DNA of 64,000 nucleotides from positions 27,779 to 91,778 of the forward strand of contig JBFMCQ010000006.1 of assembly GCA_040754295.1 (NCBI GenBank). The letters are read 5' to 3'. The notes under the pieces are model-generated. The model did not search any database. It was not told the DNA's origin and saw only the letters and a list, made by a program, of their open reading frames with translations. This DNA is from Solimonas sp040754295. Its GTDB lineage: Bacteria; Pseudomonadota; Gammaproteobacteria; Nevskiales; Nevskiaceae. Positions 16,646 through 27,000 of this stretch are shown here, in pieces. Position 1 is the stretch's first letter. The number at the start of each line of letters is the position of its first letter. The translations under genes were made by a program, and so were the position numbers.

Positions 16646-17713
16646 TCAGCGCAGCGCACCTGGGTGACGCGCCAGCGCCCAGGCGACGTGCTCGCGCACG
16701 ATCTCGTCCGGGTACGCGGCGCGTGCCCGTAGCGCAGCGACGACCTCCGGCGAGGTCGGCGCATTGCCCAGCGCCACGGCCAGATTGCGCAGCCAGCGCG
16801 CGTAGCCGGTGCGGCGCAGCGCCATGCCCTCGGTGCGCTGCAGCCATTCGGTTTCGTCCCAGCCGAACAGATCGACGAGGCGCGGCGCGTCGAGGCCGTG
16901 CCGCGGCGCGAAGTCCGGCTCGTCGCTGCGCTGCGCGTAGCGGTTCCACGGGCAGACGATCTGGCAGTCGTCGCAGCCGAAGATGCGGTTGCCGATCAAG
17001 GGCCGCAGGTCCTCGGGGATCGCGCCGTGGTGCTCGATCGTCAGATACGAGATGCAGCGCCGTGCATCGAGCTGGTAGGGCGCGACGATCGCCTGCGTCG
17101 GGCAGATCCGGATGCAGGCCCGGCAGCGGCCGCAGGCGTCGGCGACCGCGGCGGTCCGTGCGTCCGGCAGCGGCAGGTCGGTGTAGATCTCGCCGAGCAG
17201 GAAAAACGAGCCGGCGTCGCGATGCAGCAGCAAGGTGTGCTTGCCGATCCAGCCCAGCCCGGCGTCGCGCGCCAGCGCCTTCTCCAGCGCCGGCGCGCTG
17301 TCGCAGAGCACGCGGTAGCCGTGCGCGCCGACCGCCTGCTCGATGCGCCGGCCGAGCTTGAGCAGGCGTGCGCGCAGCACGCGGTGGTAGTCGCGGCCCA
17401 GCGCGTAGCGGGCGATGTAGGCGCGCTCGCCGTCTTCGAGCAGGGCCAGCGCCTGTGTACCGGCGCCGGGGTAAGGCATGCGTGCGCTGATCACGCTCAG
17501 CGTGCCGGGCCGCAGGCGCGCGGGCTCGCTGCGCAGCGCCGGGTCGCGCTGCATGTAGGCCATGCCGCCGTGACGGCCCTGCGCGAGCCAGTCGCGCAGA
17601 TGCGCGAGATCGGCAGCGAGATTGCGCGTCGAGATGCCGGCATCGCTGAAGCCGAGCTCGCGGGCCCAGTGAGGGATCAGCGCCGGCAGCTGTTCGAGGG
17701 GGATCGGGCTCAT
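16646..17713 (-). CDS. queG: epoxyqueuosine reductase
   Basis: Reduces epoxyqueuosine to queuosine in tRNA using cobalamin and two [4Fe-4S] clusters. The two cluster motifs are CGRCRACIRICP (about residues 188-199) and CDDCQIVCPWN (about 242-252). The segment CDSAPALEK (about 136) carries the catalytic Asp, and GLGWIGKHTLLL follows. The length of 355 is typical. It is divergent from nnr across 67 bases, the same arrangement as yjeS/yjeF in E. coli. Confidence 0.96.
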   Translation of the reverse strand: MSPIPLEQLPALIPHWARELGFSDAGISTRNLAADLAHLRDWLAQGRHGGMAYMQRDPALRSEPARLRPGTLSVISARMPYPGAGTQALALLEDGERAYIARYALGRDYHRVLRARLLKLGRRIEQAVGAHGYRVLCDSAPALEKALARDAGLGWIGKHTLLLHRDAGSFFLLGEIYTDLPLPDARTAAVADACGRCRACIRICPTQAIVAPYQLDARRCISYLTIEHHGAIPEDLRPLIGNRIFGCDDCQIVCPWNRYAQRSDEPDFAPRHGLDAPRLVDLFGWDETEWLQRTEGMALRRTGYARWLRNLAVALGNAPTSPEVVAALRARAAYPDEIVREHVAWALARHPGALR

Positions 17714-17768
17714 CGATGCGGTCCGCGCGCGCAGCGTCTCCGACGGGTGTGGCGCGCGAGCAGCCTTT

Positions 17769-17774
17769 TATACT
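17769..17774 (+). promoter_or_regulatory. -10-like TATACT directly before nnr
   Basis: TATACT ends six bases before the nnr ATG at 17781, so a transcript would begin at or near the start codon (leaderless). No convincing -35 is seen at the right distance, so the call is tentative. Confidence 0.4.
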
Positions 17775-17780
17775 GTGCCG

Positions 17781-19249
<1,469 letters not shown>

Positions 19250-19250
<1 letters not shown>

Positions 19251-19723
19251 TGGAGCGCCTGTCTTTCGAGCTGTCCGACGCGGCAGCGACGGCGGCTGCC
19301 GGCGCCGCGCTGGCCGCGGCGCTGCTACAGCGAGCGGGCGCGGTGATCTTCCTCGAGGGACCGCTCGGCGCCGGCAAGACGACGTTCGCCCGCGGCTTTC
19401 TGCGCGCACTGGGCGTCTCCGGCACGGTGCGCAGTCCGACGTACACGCTGATGGAGCCGTACGCCGCCGGCGCACGCACGGTGCTGCACATGGATCTCTA
19501 TCGCCTGCGCGAGCCGGCCGAGCTCTGGGAGCTCGGGCTCGACAGCTATCCGCCGGAGCGGACGATCTGGCTCGTCGAATGGCCGGAGCGCGGCGCCGGC
19601 CTGCTGCCGGCGCCGGCCGTGCGCATCCGGCTCGAGCACCGCGAGACTGCTCGCGCGCTCAGCGTCGAGGCGGCCGCCGAAGTGCTGCGCGAGTTTCGGC
19701 ACAGTCTGCAGAGTGCGCATTAA
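19250..19723 (+). CDS. tsaE: tRNA threonylcarbamoyladenosine biosynthesis ATPase TsaE
   Basis: TsaE is the ATPase that supports the TsaB-TsaD complex in making t6A at position 37 of ANN-decoding tRNAs. The 157-residue protein has the Walker A loop EGPLGAGKTTFARG (about 36-49), SPTYTLMEPY, the DLYRL segment and WLVEWPERG. The ATG at 19250 overlaps the nnr stop by one base, so the genes are coupled. Confidence 0.95.
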
Positions 19724-19763
19724 GAATATCCGTTATCTCGATGTTTATTCAGGGTAATAGCTC

Positions 19764-19792
19764 TTGCGTTTTGGCAGGGGTCGGAGTAGGTT
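19764..19792 (+). promoter_or_regulatory. putative amiB promoter (TTGCGT-17-TAGGTT)
   Basis: TTGCGT (19764-19769) and TAGGTT (19787-19792) are 17 bases apart in an unusually AT-rich spacer after tsaE. The predicted start is about 20 bases before the chosen amiB ATG. Confidence 0.4.
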
Positions 19793-19818
19793 TGGGCAAA
19801 ATCCGTGCGGATATCGGT

Positions 19819-21048
19819 ATGCGTTGGGTTTTGCTCGTCGTCGCAGTGCTGATGGCGCCAGCGGTCATGGCGGCGCAGCTGCGCGAGTTGCGTCTCTGGG
19901 AGGGCCCCGAGGCTACGCGTGTCGTGTTCGATCTCGACGGCCAAGTCACGCACACGATGTTCACGCTCAGCAATCCCGAGCGCGTCGTCGTCGACATCGA
20001 CGGGCTCGGCACCGAAGCGGTGGCCAGGGCCGAGGCGGTGGCGGGCAAGGGCGTGGTGGAGCGCATCCGCAGCGGTCCGCGGGGCGAGAGCGTGCGCATC
20101 GTGCTCGACCTGCGCAATCCGGTGTTCGCGACCAGCTTCGTGTTGCCGCCGAGCGAGGAGTACGGCCACCGGCTCGTCGTCGATCTGGCCAATCCCGGTC
20201 TTGGCGAGACCGGCGAGGCGATCGCCGAGCCCGCGCCGGTGGCGCCGGCGATGGAGCTGCGCGAGAAGCCCGTCGTCATCGCCGTCGACGCCGGTCATGG
20301 CGGTGAGGATCCGGGTGCGAAGGGCCGCAGCGGGCTGCTCGAGAAGGACGTCGCGCTCAAAGTCGCACGCCGGCTGGCGAAGCTCATCAACGAAACGCCG
20401 AACATGCGCGCGGTGCTGACGCGCGACGGCGACTACTACGTCGGTCTGCGCGAGCGCGTCGGCATCGCACGCAAGCACCAGGCCGATCTGTTCGTGTCGA
20501 TCCACTGCAACGCGTTCACGCGGCGCGATATGCGCGGGACCGCGGTCTACGTGCTGTCCGACCGCGGCGCGACGAGCGAGCACGCGCGCTGGCTCGCGCA
20601 CAAGGAGAACGCCGCGGATCTGGTCGGCGGCGTCGGCCTTCACGACAAGGACAACGAACTGGCCGCGGTGCTGATCGATCTGTCGCAGGGCGCGACGATG
20701 GAAGCGAGCTTCGACGTCGGCAGCCGCATTCTCAGCTCGATGTCGAAGGTCAACCGGCTGCAGAAGTCCGAGATCCAGCAGGCCGGCTTCGCCGTGCTCA
20801 AGGCGCCGGACATCCCGTCGGTGCTCGTCGAAACCGCGTTCATCACCAATTCGCACGAGGAGAAGCTGCTTGCGTCCCCGGCATTCCAGGCGAGCCTGGC
20901 GCAGCAGATCTTCGAAGGCGTGACCGGCTACTTCCAGAGCTACCGGCCGCGGCAGCAGATCGTCGAAGCGCCGCCTCAATACGTCAGTCGCAGCAGCGCC
21001 GCGGACGCGGACCGCGACGGATCCTTCACCCAAGGCGTCTCCCGGTAA
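19819..21048 (+). CDS. amiB: N-acetylmuramoyl-L-alanine amidase with AMIN domain
   Basis: Cuts the amide bond between MurNAc and the stem peptide during cell separation in the periplasm. Residues 1-19 form a Sec signal (WVLLVVAVLMAPAVMAA), 25-130 an AMIN domain that targets the septum, and about 150-380 the zinc amidase_3 domain: AVDAGHGGEDPGAKG (His ligand), LEKDVAL (Glu ligand), SIHCNAF (His ligand) and VLVETAFITN (catalytic Glu). I chose the ATG at 19819 because it gives a clean signal peptide; an in-frame ATG at 19741 would add a poor 26-residue N terminus. Confidence 0.93.
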   Translation: MRWVLLVVAVLMAPAVMAAQLRELRLWEGPEATRVVFDLDGQVTHTMFTLSNPERVVVDIDGLGTEAVARAEAVAGKGVVERIRSGPRGESVRIVLDLRNPVFATSFVLPPSEEYGHRLVVDLANPGLGETGEAIAEPAPVAPAMELREKPVVIAVDAGHGGEDPGAKGRSGLLEKDVALKVARRLAKLINETPNMRAVLTRDGDYYVGLRERVGIARKHQADLFVSIHCNAFTRRDMRGTAVYVLSDRGATSEHARWLAHKENAADLVGGVGLHDKDNELAAVLIDLSQGATMEASFDVGSRILSSMSKVNRLQKSEIQQAGFAVLKAPDIPSVLVETAFITNSHEEKLLASPAFQASLAQQIFEGVTGYFQSYRPRQQIVEAPPQYVSRSSAADADRDGSFTQGVSR

Positions 21049-21064
21049 AACGGGTAGACACTTC

Positions 21065-21101
21065 GCCCGGGCGGTTTGTCCCTGCCGCCCGGGCTTTTTT
21101 T
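21065..21101 (+). terminator. rho-independent terminator after amiB
   Basis: A perfect 10-bp stem GCCCGGGCGG/CCGCCCGGGC with a 10-base loop is followed by seven T residues (21095-21101). It separates the nnr-tsaE-amiB unit from mutL. Confidence 0.93.
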
Positions 21102-21228
21102 GGGTGGTCCATCGAGCCGTTCGCGCCTGCGATACCAGGCGCTGGTGAAGGCGCGCGCGGTTGTGCCGCGGACGGCAGGGAACGGCGCACTGCGCCGGCG
21201 GCGCGCGCGCAGCCGGTAAACTGCACCG

Positions 21229-23016
21229 ATGATTCGCGTCCTCCCCGATCAGCTGATCAACCAGATCGCCGCCGGCGAAGTGGTCGAGCGCCCCGCCGCA
21301 GTCGTCAAGGAGCTCGTCGAGAACAGCCTCGACGCCGGTGCGCGGCGCATCGATGTCGAGCTGGAGCGCGGCGGCATCGCCTTCATTCGCGTGCGCGACG
21401 ACGGTGCCGGTATCGCCAGGGACGAGCTGGCGCTGTCGCTGAGGCGCCACGCGACGAGCAAGATCGCGAGCTTCGAGGATCTCGAGCGCGTCGCCAGCCT
21501 GGGCTTTCGCGGTGAGGCGCTGCCGAGCATCCTCTCGGTGTCGCGACTGCGCCTGACCTCGCGCAGCGCCGGCAGCGAGCACGCCTGGACCTGCGGCGGC
21601 GACGGCCGCCTCGACGCCGCGGCACCGGTGCCGGCGGCCCATCCGCAGGGGACCAGCGTCGAAGTGCGCGACCTGTTCTTCAACACGCCGGCGCGGCGCA
21701 AGTTTCTCAAGGCCGAAGCGACCGAGCTGCGCCACGCGCAGCAGGCGCTGGAGCGCATCGCGCTGTCGCGCTTCGATGTCGCGTTCTCGCTGCGCCACAA
21801 CCAGCGCCGCATCTGGGAGCTGCCGGCCGCCGGCGGCGAGGCCGTGCGCCAGGCGCGGATCGAGACCGTTTGCGGCGCCGAGTTCGTCGCGCAGTCGCTG
21901 CCGCTGGACGAATCGCGCATGGGCATGCGCCTGCACGGCTGGGTCGGTTTGCCGAGCTTTGCCCGTGCCCAGGCAGACCTGCAGTTCCTCTATGTCAACG
22001 GCCGGCTGGTGCGCGACCGCCTGCCGGGCTTTGCGCTGCGGCGCGCGTTCGCCGACGTGATGCATTCGACGCATCATCCGGCCTACGTCCTGTATCTGGA
22101 GCTCGATCCGGCGAGTGTCGACGTCAACGTGCACCCGCAGAAGACCGAGGTGCGCTTCCGTGACGGCGGCCGCGTGCACGACCTGCTGTTCGGCGCGGTC
22201 CACCAGCTGCTGCGGCGCCTGCGCCCCGCGCCCGAGCAGCATCATCGGGTTTCCCTGTCCGTTGCGCAGCCGGAGGCCGGACCGATGCAGGCGTCGCTCG
22301 CGTATGCAGCGCGCGGCACTTCCGGCGGCATCACCGGCGCGGCGCTGTCGCTGGCCGAGGCGGCGCCCGCGTATGACGCAGAGCGCGCCGATCCCGGCGT
22401 CGAAGCCCCGGTGCACTGCGGCGCAGAGCCGCTCGGCCACGCGCTGGCGCAGCTGCACGGCGTCTACATCCTCGCGCAGAACCGTCACGGCCTCGTGCTC
22501 GTCGACGCCCATGCCGCGCACGAGCGCGTGCTCTACGAGCGCCTGAAGCGTCAGCTCGACGGCGGTGGCATTCCGGCACAGGCGCTGCTCGTCGCCGAGA
22601 CGATCGCGCTGCACGAGGACGAGGCGGATGCGCTCGAAGCGCGGCGCGACGAGCTGTATCGCTACGGCATCGAGCTCGATCGCGCCGGACCGGCGGCGAT
22701 GCGCGTGCGCGCGGTGCCGCCGTTGCTGCCGGCGGCGGAGATCCCGGCGCTGCTGCGCGCGCTGGTGCGCGACGACGCGCGCCACGACAGCCGCAGCCAT
22801 TTCGGCGCGGCGCTGGAAGCGCAGTATCGCGTGCTGGCCGACGTCGCCTGCAAGGCGGCGATCAAGGCCCAGCGCCGGCTGACGCTGCCGGAGATGGACG
22901 CGCTGCTGCGCGACATGGAGCGCACCGAGCTCGGCGGGCAGTGCAACCACGGTCGCCCGACCTGGGTGCAGGTCGATCTCCAGTCGCTCGACCGGCTGTT
23001 TCTGCGTGGGCGCTGA
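21229..23016 (+). CDS. mutL: DNA mismatch repair protein MutL
   Basis: The mismatch-repair matchmaker, a GHKL ATPase. The N-terminal domain has IAAGEVVERPAAVVKELVEN, DDGAGI, GFRGEALPSI and the ribosomal-S5-like segment with YVNGRLVRDR. The C-terminal part carries DAHAAHERVLYE (about 425), a form of the DxHA(x)2E(x)4E endonuclease motif that E. coli MutL lacks, and QCNHGRPT near the end, the usual partner motif. So this MutL probably nicks DNA itself, as in organisms without MutH. The length is 595. Confidence 0.96.
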   Translation: MIRVLPDQLINQIAAGEVVERPAAVVKELVENSLDAGARRIDVELERGGIAFIRVRDDGAGIARDELALSLRRHATSKIASFEDLERVASLGFRGEALPSILSVSRLRLTSRSAGSEHAWTCGGDGRLDAAAPVPAAHPQGTSVEVRDLFFNTPARRKFLKAEATELRHAQQALERIALSRFDVAFSLRHNQRRIWELPAAGGEAVRQARIETVCGAEFVAQSLPLDESRMGMRLHGWVGLPSFARAQADLQFLYVNGRLVRDRLPGFALRRAFADVMHSTHHPAYVLYLELDPASVDVNVHPQKTEVRFRDGGRVHDLLFGAVHQLLRRLRPAPEQHHRVSLSVAQPEAGPMQASLAYAARGTSGGITGAALSLAEAAPAYDAERADPGVEAPVHCGAEPLGHALAQLHGVYILAQNRHGLVLVDAHAAHERVLYERLKRQLDGGGIPAQALLVAETIALHEDEADALEARRDELYRYGIELDRAGPAAMRVRAVPPLLPAAEIPALLRALVRDDARHDSRSHFGAALEAQYRVLADVACKAAIKAQRRLTLPEMDALLRDMERTELGGQCNHGRPTWVQVDLQSLDRLFLRGR

Positions 23017-23073
23017 CACAGGTCTTTGCGAGCACCGCGCGCGGTGTGTCGGCGCGCCCGACGGTTGCGGGCC

Positions 23074-24027
23074 ATGAGCGCGCCGGCGGCGCTGCCGATC
23101 GTCTGCTTGATGGGTCCGACCGCTTCGGGCAAGACCGGGCTCGCGCTGGCTCTGGCCAAGCGGCTGCCGGTCGAGATCGTCAGTGTCGACTCGGCGCAGG
23201 TGTATCGCGGCATGGACATCGGCACGGCGAAGCCATCGCCCGAGGTGCTGGCCCGCGTGCCGCACCACCTCGTCGATATCCTCGATCCGACCGAGATCTA
23301 TTCCGCGGCGCGCTTCGCCGCCGACGCGCGCGGGCTGATCGACGCGATCCGGGCGCGTCGCTGCATCCCGCTGCTGGTCGGCGGGACGATGCTGTACTTC
23401 CGCGCGCTGCAGCAGGGTCTGAGCGAGCTGCCGCCGGCGGACGCGGACCTGCGCGCGCGCCTGGAGCGGCAGGCCCGCGTCGAGGGCTGGCCGGCGCTGC
23501 ACGCGAAACTGCAGTCCGTCGACCCGGAAACCGCGGCACGGCTGCATCCGAACGATCAGCAGCGCATCCAGCGCGCACTGGAGATTTACGAGCTGACCGG
23601 GATGCCGCCGAGCGCGTTGCAGGGACAAGCCTCCGGCGGCGAGCTGCGCGGACCGGTGCGGCGGCTGGCGCTGCTGCCGGCACAGCGCGCCATGCTGCAC
23701 GAGCGCATCGCGCAGCGCTTCGACGCGATGATGGCGCAGGGTTTGCTGGAGGAAGTGCGAAGCCTGCGCGCGCGCGGCGACTTGCGCGCCGATCTGCCGT
23801 CGATGCGCGCGGTTGGCTACCGGCAGCTGTGGGCGCACCTGGACGGGCGCCTGACGCTCCCCGAGGCCGTCGCACGCGCAGTGGCGGCGACGCGGCAGTA
23901 CGCGAAGCGCCAGCTGACCTGGCTGCGCATGGAGATCGCGCGCGCGCCCGCGAGCGAGCTTCAGGTGCTCGATCCGGACGATCCGCAGCTGGTGGAAAGA
24001 GCGCTCCGGACCATCGCCGCCGGCTGA
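23074..24027 (+). CDS. miaA: tRNA dimethylallyltransferase
   Basis: Prenylates A37 of tRNAs reading UNN codons. The 317-residue protein has the P-loop LMGPTASGKTGLAL (about 11-24), SVDSAQVYRGMDIGTAKP, HHLVDILDP, LVGGTMLYF and the C-terminal MRAVGYRQLW. The start at MSAPAALP fits the family; a longer frame to 23026 has an Arg-rich start of no meaning. It follows mutL by 57 bases and leads to hfq. Confidence 0.96.
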   Translation: MSAPAALPIVCLMGPTASGKTGLALALAKRLPVEIVSVDSAQVYRGMDIGTAKPSPEVLARVPHHLVDILDPTEIYSAARFAADARGLIDAIRARRCIPLLVGGTMLYFRALQQGLSELPPADADLRARLERQARVEGWPALHAKLQSVDPETAARLHPNDQQRIQRALEIYELTGMPPSALQGQASGGELRGPVRRLALLPAQRAMLHERIAQRFDAMMAQGLLEEVRSLRARGDLRADLPSMRAVGYRQLWAHLDGRLTLPEAVARAVAATRQYAKRQLTWLRMEIARAPASELQVLDPDDPQLVERALRTIAAG

Positions 24028-24110
24028 ACCGTGCGCTACACTGCAGAACCCGCACTACGGGTGCGTCGCGGTGCCGCCGCGGCTGACATAGATATAAAAG
24101 GGTTAGTCCG

Positions 24111-24383
24111 ATGTCCAAAGGTCATACGCTACAAGAACCGTTTCTGAACACCCTGCGCAAGGAGCGCATTCCCGTTTCGATCTATCTCGTGAACGGAATC
24201 AAGCTGCAAGGACAGATCGAGTCCTTCGATTCGTTCGTCGTCCTGCTGCGCAACAGTGTCAGCCAGATGGTCTACAAGCACGCCATCTCCACCGTCGTGC
24301 CGGCACGGCCGGTTCGCATCTACGATCCGGGCAGCGAATCCGCCGAGGGGCAGGAAGCGGCAGGGGACGCATCTTCCAGCTGA
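24111..24383 (+). CDS. hfq: RNA chaperone Hfq
   Basis: An Sm-like hexameric RNA chaperone that pairs small RNAs with mRNAs. The 90-residue protein has Sm1 LQGQIESFDSFVVLLRN and Sm2 YKHAISTVVP, nearly identical to E. coli Hfq over residues 1-65, followed by a short Ser/Glu-rich tail. A TATAAA-like sequence at 24093-24098 could be a local -10. It precedes hflX, as in most gammaproteobacteria. Confidence 0.98.
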   Translation: MSKGHTLQEPFLNTLRKERIPVSIYLVNGIKLQGQIESFDSFVVLLRNSVSQMVYKHAISTVVPARPVRIYDPGSESAEGQEAAGDASSS

Positions 24384-24417
24384 TGTGTACGGTTGACGCC
24401 GTCGCCGATCGGGACTG

Positions 24418-25725
24418 ATGTTCGAGCGTCCGCAGGCCGGCCAGAAGGCGGTTCTGGTACATCTCGAATTTCCGGGCGCCGACTTCGAGTCGGATCGTCA
24501 GGAATTCGTCGAGTTGGCGCGCTCCGCCGGCGCCGAGGCGATGTCCGTCGTCGGCGGCAGCCGGCGCCAGCCGGATCCGGGGCTGTTCGTCGGCAGCGGC
24601 AAGGCACAGGAGATTGCCGAGGTCGTCTGTGCGCACAAGGCGGAGCTGGTGATCTTCAACCACGCGCTCTCGCCGAGCCAGGAGCGCAATCTCGAGCGGC
24701 TGCTGCAGGCGCGCGTACTGGATCGCGCCGGCCTGATTCTCGACATTTTCGCTGCGCGTGCACGCTCGCACGAGGGCAAGTTGCAGGTGGAGCTGGCGCA
24801 GCTGCAGCACATCGCGACGCGCCTGGTCCGCGGCTGGACCCACCTCGAGCGGCAGCGCGGCGGCATCGGCCTGCGCGGCCCTGGCGAAACCCAGCTGGAA
24901 ACCGACCGCCGCCTGATCCGCGACCGCATCGCCTCGCTCAAGCGGCAGCTCGAGGCGGTGCGCAGCCGCCGCGCGCGCAGCCGCGCCGCGCGCAGCCGCC
25001 GCGACGTGCCGACGGTCTCCCTGGTCGGCTATACCAATGCCGGCAAATCCACGCTGTTCAACGTGCTCACCGGCGACCGCGCGTTTGCGTCCAACCAGCT
25101 GTTCGCGACGCTGGACACGACCGTGCGGCGCATGCCGCTGGCTGCCGGCGAGCCGGTCGTGATCGCCGACACGGTGGGCTTCATCCGCGACCTGCCGCAC
25201 GATCTGGTCGCCGCGTTTCGCGCGACGCTCGAGGAAGCGCGCGAGGCGGCGCTTCTGTTGCACGTCGTCGATGCCGCCGATGCCGAGCGCATCAGCCGCA
25301 TCGCGCAGGTCGAAGGCGTGCTCCAGGAGATCGGCGCGGCCGAGGTGCCGCGGCTGCAGGTCTTCAACAAGATCGATCTGCGCGACGACGAGGCGCCGCG
25401 GATCGAGCGCGACGAAGGCGGCGTCGCGCAGCGGGTCTTCGTTTCGGCGCGTAGCGGCGCCGGTCTGGATCTCTTGCGCGAAGCCGTCGCCGAGCGGCTG
25501 GAGCTGGCGCCCCAGCTGCGCGAGTTGGTGCTGCCGCCGGCTGCGTCGCGGCTGCGCTCGCAACTGTTCGATCGCCGCGCGGTTTTGCAGGAAGAGCTCG
25601 ACGAAGCGGGAAACTATCATCTCAAGATATCGATGCCGGTCGGGCAGCTGCAGCGTTTGTGCCGGGCGGAGGGTTTTGAAAGCCCGGCGGACGGCTGCAC
25701 CGTCGAGCTGCGCAGTGCATCCTGA
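24418..25725 (+). CDS. hflX: ribosome-rescue GTPase HflX
   Basis: A GTPase that splits stalled or heat-damaged 70S ribosomes. The 435-residue protein has the HflX N-terminal domain (GLFVGSGKAQEIAEVV, NHALSPSQERNLER), the linker GIGLRGPGETQLETDRRLI, and the G domain: G1 LVGYTNAGKSTLFN (about 201), G3 DTVGFIRDLP and G4 NKID. It lies 34 bases after hfq. Confidence 0.96.
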   Translation: MFERPQAGQKAVLVHLEFPGADFESDRQEFVELARSAGAEAMSVVGGSRRQPDPGLFVGSGKAQEIAEVVCAHKAELVIFNHALSPSQERNLERLLQARVLDRAGLILDIFAARARSHEGKLQVELAQLQHIATRLVRGWTHLERQRGGIGLRGPGETQLETDRRLIRDRIASLKRQLEAVRSRRARSRAARSRRDVPTVSLVGYTNAGKSTLFNVLTGDRAFASNQLFATLDTTVRRMPLAAGEPVVIADTVGFIRDLPHDLVAAFRATLEEAREAALLLHVVDAADAERISRIAQVEGVLQEIGAAEVPRLQVFNKIDLRDDEAPRIERDEGGVAQRVFVSARSGAGLDLLREAVAERLELAPQLRELVLPPAASRLRSQLFDRRAVLQEELDEAGNYHLKISMPVGQLQRLCRAEGFESPADGCTVELRSAS

Positions 25726-25729
25726 GCAT

Positions 25730-25738
25730 TGCTAAAAT
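25730..25738 (+). promoter_or_regulatory. extended -10 promoter before hflK
   Basis: TGCTAAAAT (TG-n-TAAAAT) just after the hflX stop, with no clear -35, fits an extended -10. It would give hflKC a leader of about 115 bases that contains small GC hairpins. Confidence 0.5.
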
Positions 25739-25860
25739 CCGGCGGCACTTTCCCGCCGTGCCAGCCGGCACCAGTTCCCGGGAAGCCGCAGGGGGATCGA
25801 ATCGTTCCCCGTCGGCCGCCCGGGGGTCACTCATAACCGAATCCAACAGTGGAGTAGTCA

Positions 25861-27000
25861 ATGGCCTGGAACGAGCCGGGACCCGGTCGCGATCCATGGA
25901 ACCAAGGGCCCAAACGCGGCGACGGCCCGCCGGATCTCGACGAGATGCTCAAGCGGCTGAAGGCGCGCTTCGGCGGTCGCGGTGGCGGCGGTGGCGGCGG
26001 CAAGTCGCGCGGCACGCTGCCGGGCGGGCTGATCGGCCTGGTCGTGCTCGCGCTCGGCCTGCTGTGGATCGCCTCGGGTTTCTACGTCGTCGACGAGCAG
26101 GAGCAGGCCGTGGTGCTGCGCTTCGGGGAGTACGTCAGCACGACCGGGCCGGGCTTGCGCTGGCGCATGCCGTGGCCGGTCGAGAAGGAGGAGATCGTCA
26201 ACGTCACCGGCGTGCGCGCCGCGCGCGACCAGGCGACGATGCTGACGCAGGACGAGAACATCGTCGATCTCGAACTCACCGTCCAATACCGGGTCTCGGA
26301 CGTCGAGGACTATGTGTTCAACGTCTCCGATCCTGAGCTGACGATGCGCCAGGCGACCAAGTCCTCGGTGCGCGAGATCGTCGGCCAGTCGACGATGGAT
26401 TTCATCCTGACCGAAGGCCGCCAGGAGATCGCCGATCGCACCAAGCTGTTGCTGCAGGAGCGCATGGAAGAGTACAAGACCGGCCTGTTTGTCACCGAGG
26501 TGAACCTGCAGCAGGCGCAGCCGCCGGAGCCGGTGCAGGCCGCGTTCGCCGACGCCATCAAGGCGCGCGAAGACCAACAGCGGCTGAAGAACGAGGCCGA
26601 GGCCTACGCCAACGATCGCCTGCCGCGCGCCCGCGGCGCTGCGGCGCGGCAGATCGAGGAGGCGAACGGCTATCGCGAGCAGGTCGTCGCCAAGGCACAG
26701 GGTGACGCGGCCCGCTTCGAACAGCTGGTCGCCGAGTATCGCAAGGCGCCGAAAGTCACGCGCGAGCGCCTGTATCTCGATGCGATGAGCTCGATTTACG
26801 GCGGCACCAACAAGGTGCTGATCGACGTCGACAAGGGCGGGCCGCTGCTGTATCTGCCGATGGAGCAGCTGATGCGCGGCGGGCCGCGCGCGCAGACCGG
26901 CGAGTCGGGCGGCGATTACGTCACGGCACCGTCTCCCGCGCGCGGCAGCGCGGTCGTGCCCGGCGACGAGGCCGCGCGCTCACGAGAGAGGGTACGCTGA
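25861..27000 (+). CDS. hflK: FtsH modulator HflK (SPFH family)
   Basis: With HflC it forms a large inner-membrane cage around the FtsH protease. The 379-residue protein has a cytoplasmic Gly-rich N terminus, one membrane helix (about residues 57-77, GLIGLVVLALGLLWIASGF) and a periplasmic SPFH domain (VVDEQEQAVVLRFGEYV to about 260), with EQVVAKAQGDAARFEQLV in the helical part. It overlaps hflC by one base (TGATG). Confidence 0.96.
   Translation: MAWNEPGPGRDPWNQGPKRGDGPPDLDEMLKRLKARFGGRGGGGGGGKSRGTLPGGLIGLVVLALGLLWIASGFYVVDEQEQAVVLRFGEYVSTTGPGLRWRMPWPVEKEEIVNVTGVRAARDQATMLTQDENIVDLELTVQYRVSDVEDYVFNVSDPELTMRQATKSSVREIVGQSTMDFILTEGRQEIADRTKLLLQERMEEYKTGLFVTEVNLQQAQPPEPVQAAFADAIKAREDQQRLKNEAEAYANDRLPRARGAAARQIEEANGYREQVVAKAQGDAARFEQLVAEYRKAPKVTRERLYLDAMSSIYGGTNKVLIDVDKGGPLLYLPMEQLMRGGPRAQTGESGGDYVTAPSPARGSAVVPGDEAARSRERVR

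Noticed and set aside
17775..17780. nnr start at GTG 17775
   Set aside because: The ATG two codons later fits the family better and lies at the right place after TATACT; the GTG is not excluded.
19720..23838. A 1372-codon minus-strand open frame opposite amiB, mutL and miaA
   Set aside because: The plus-strand genes are well supported. The antisense frame is an effect of codon third-position GC.
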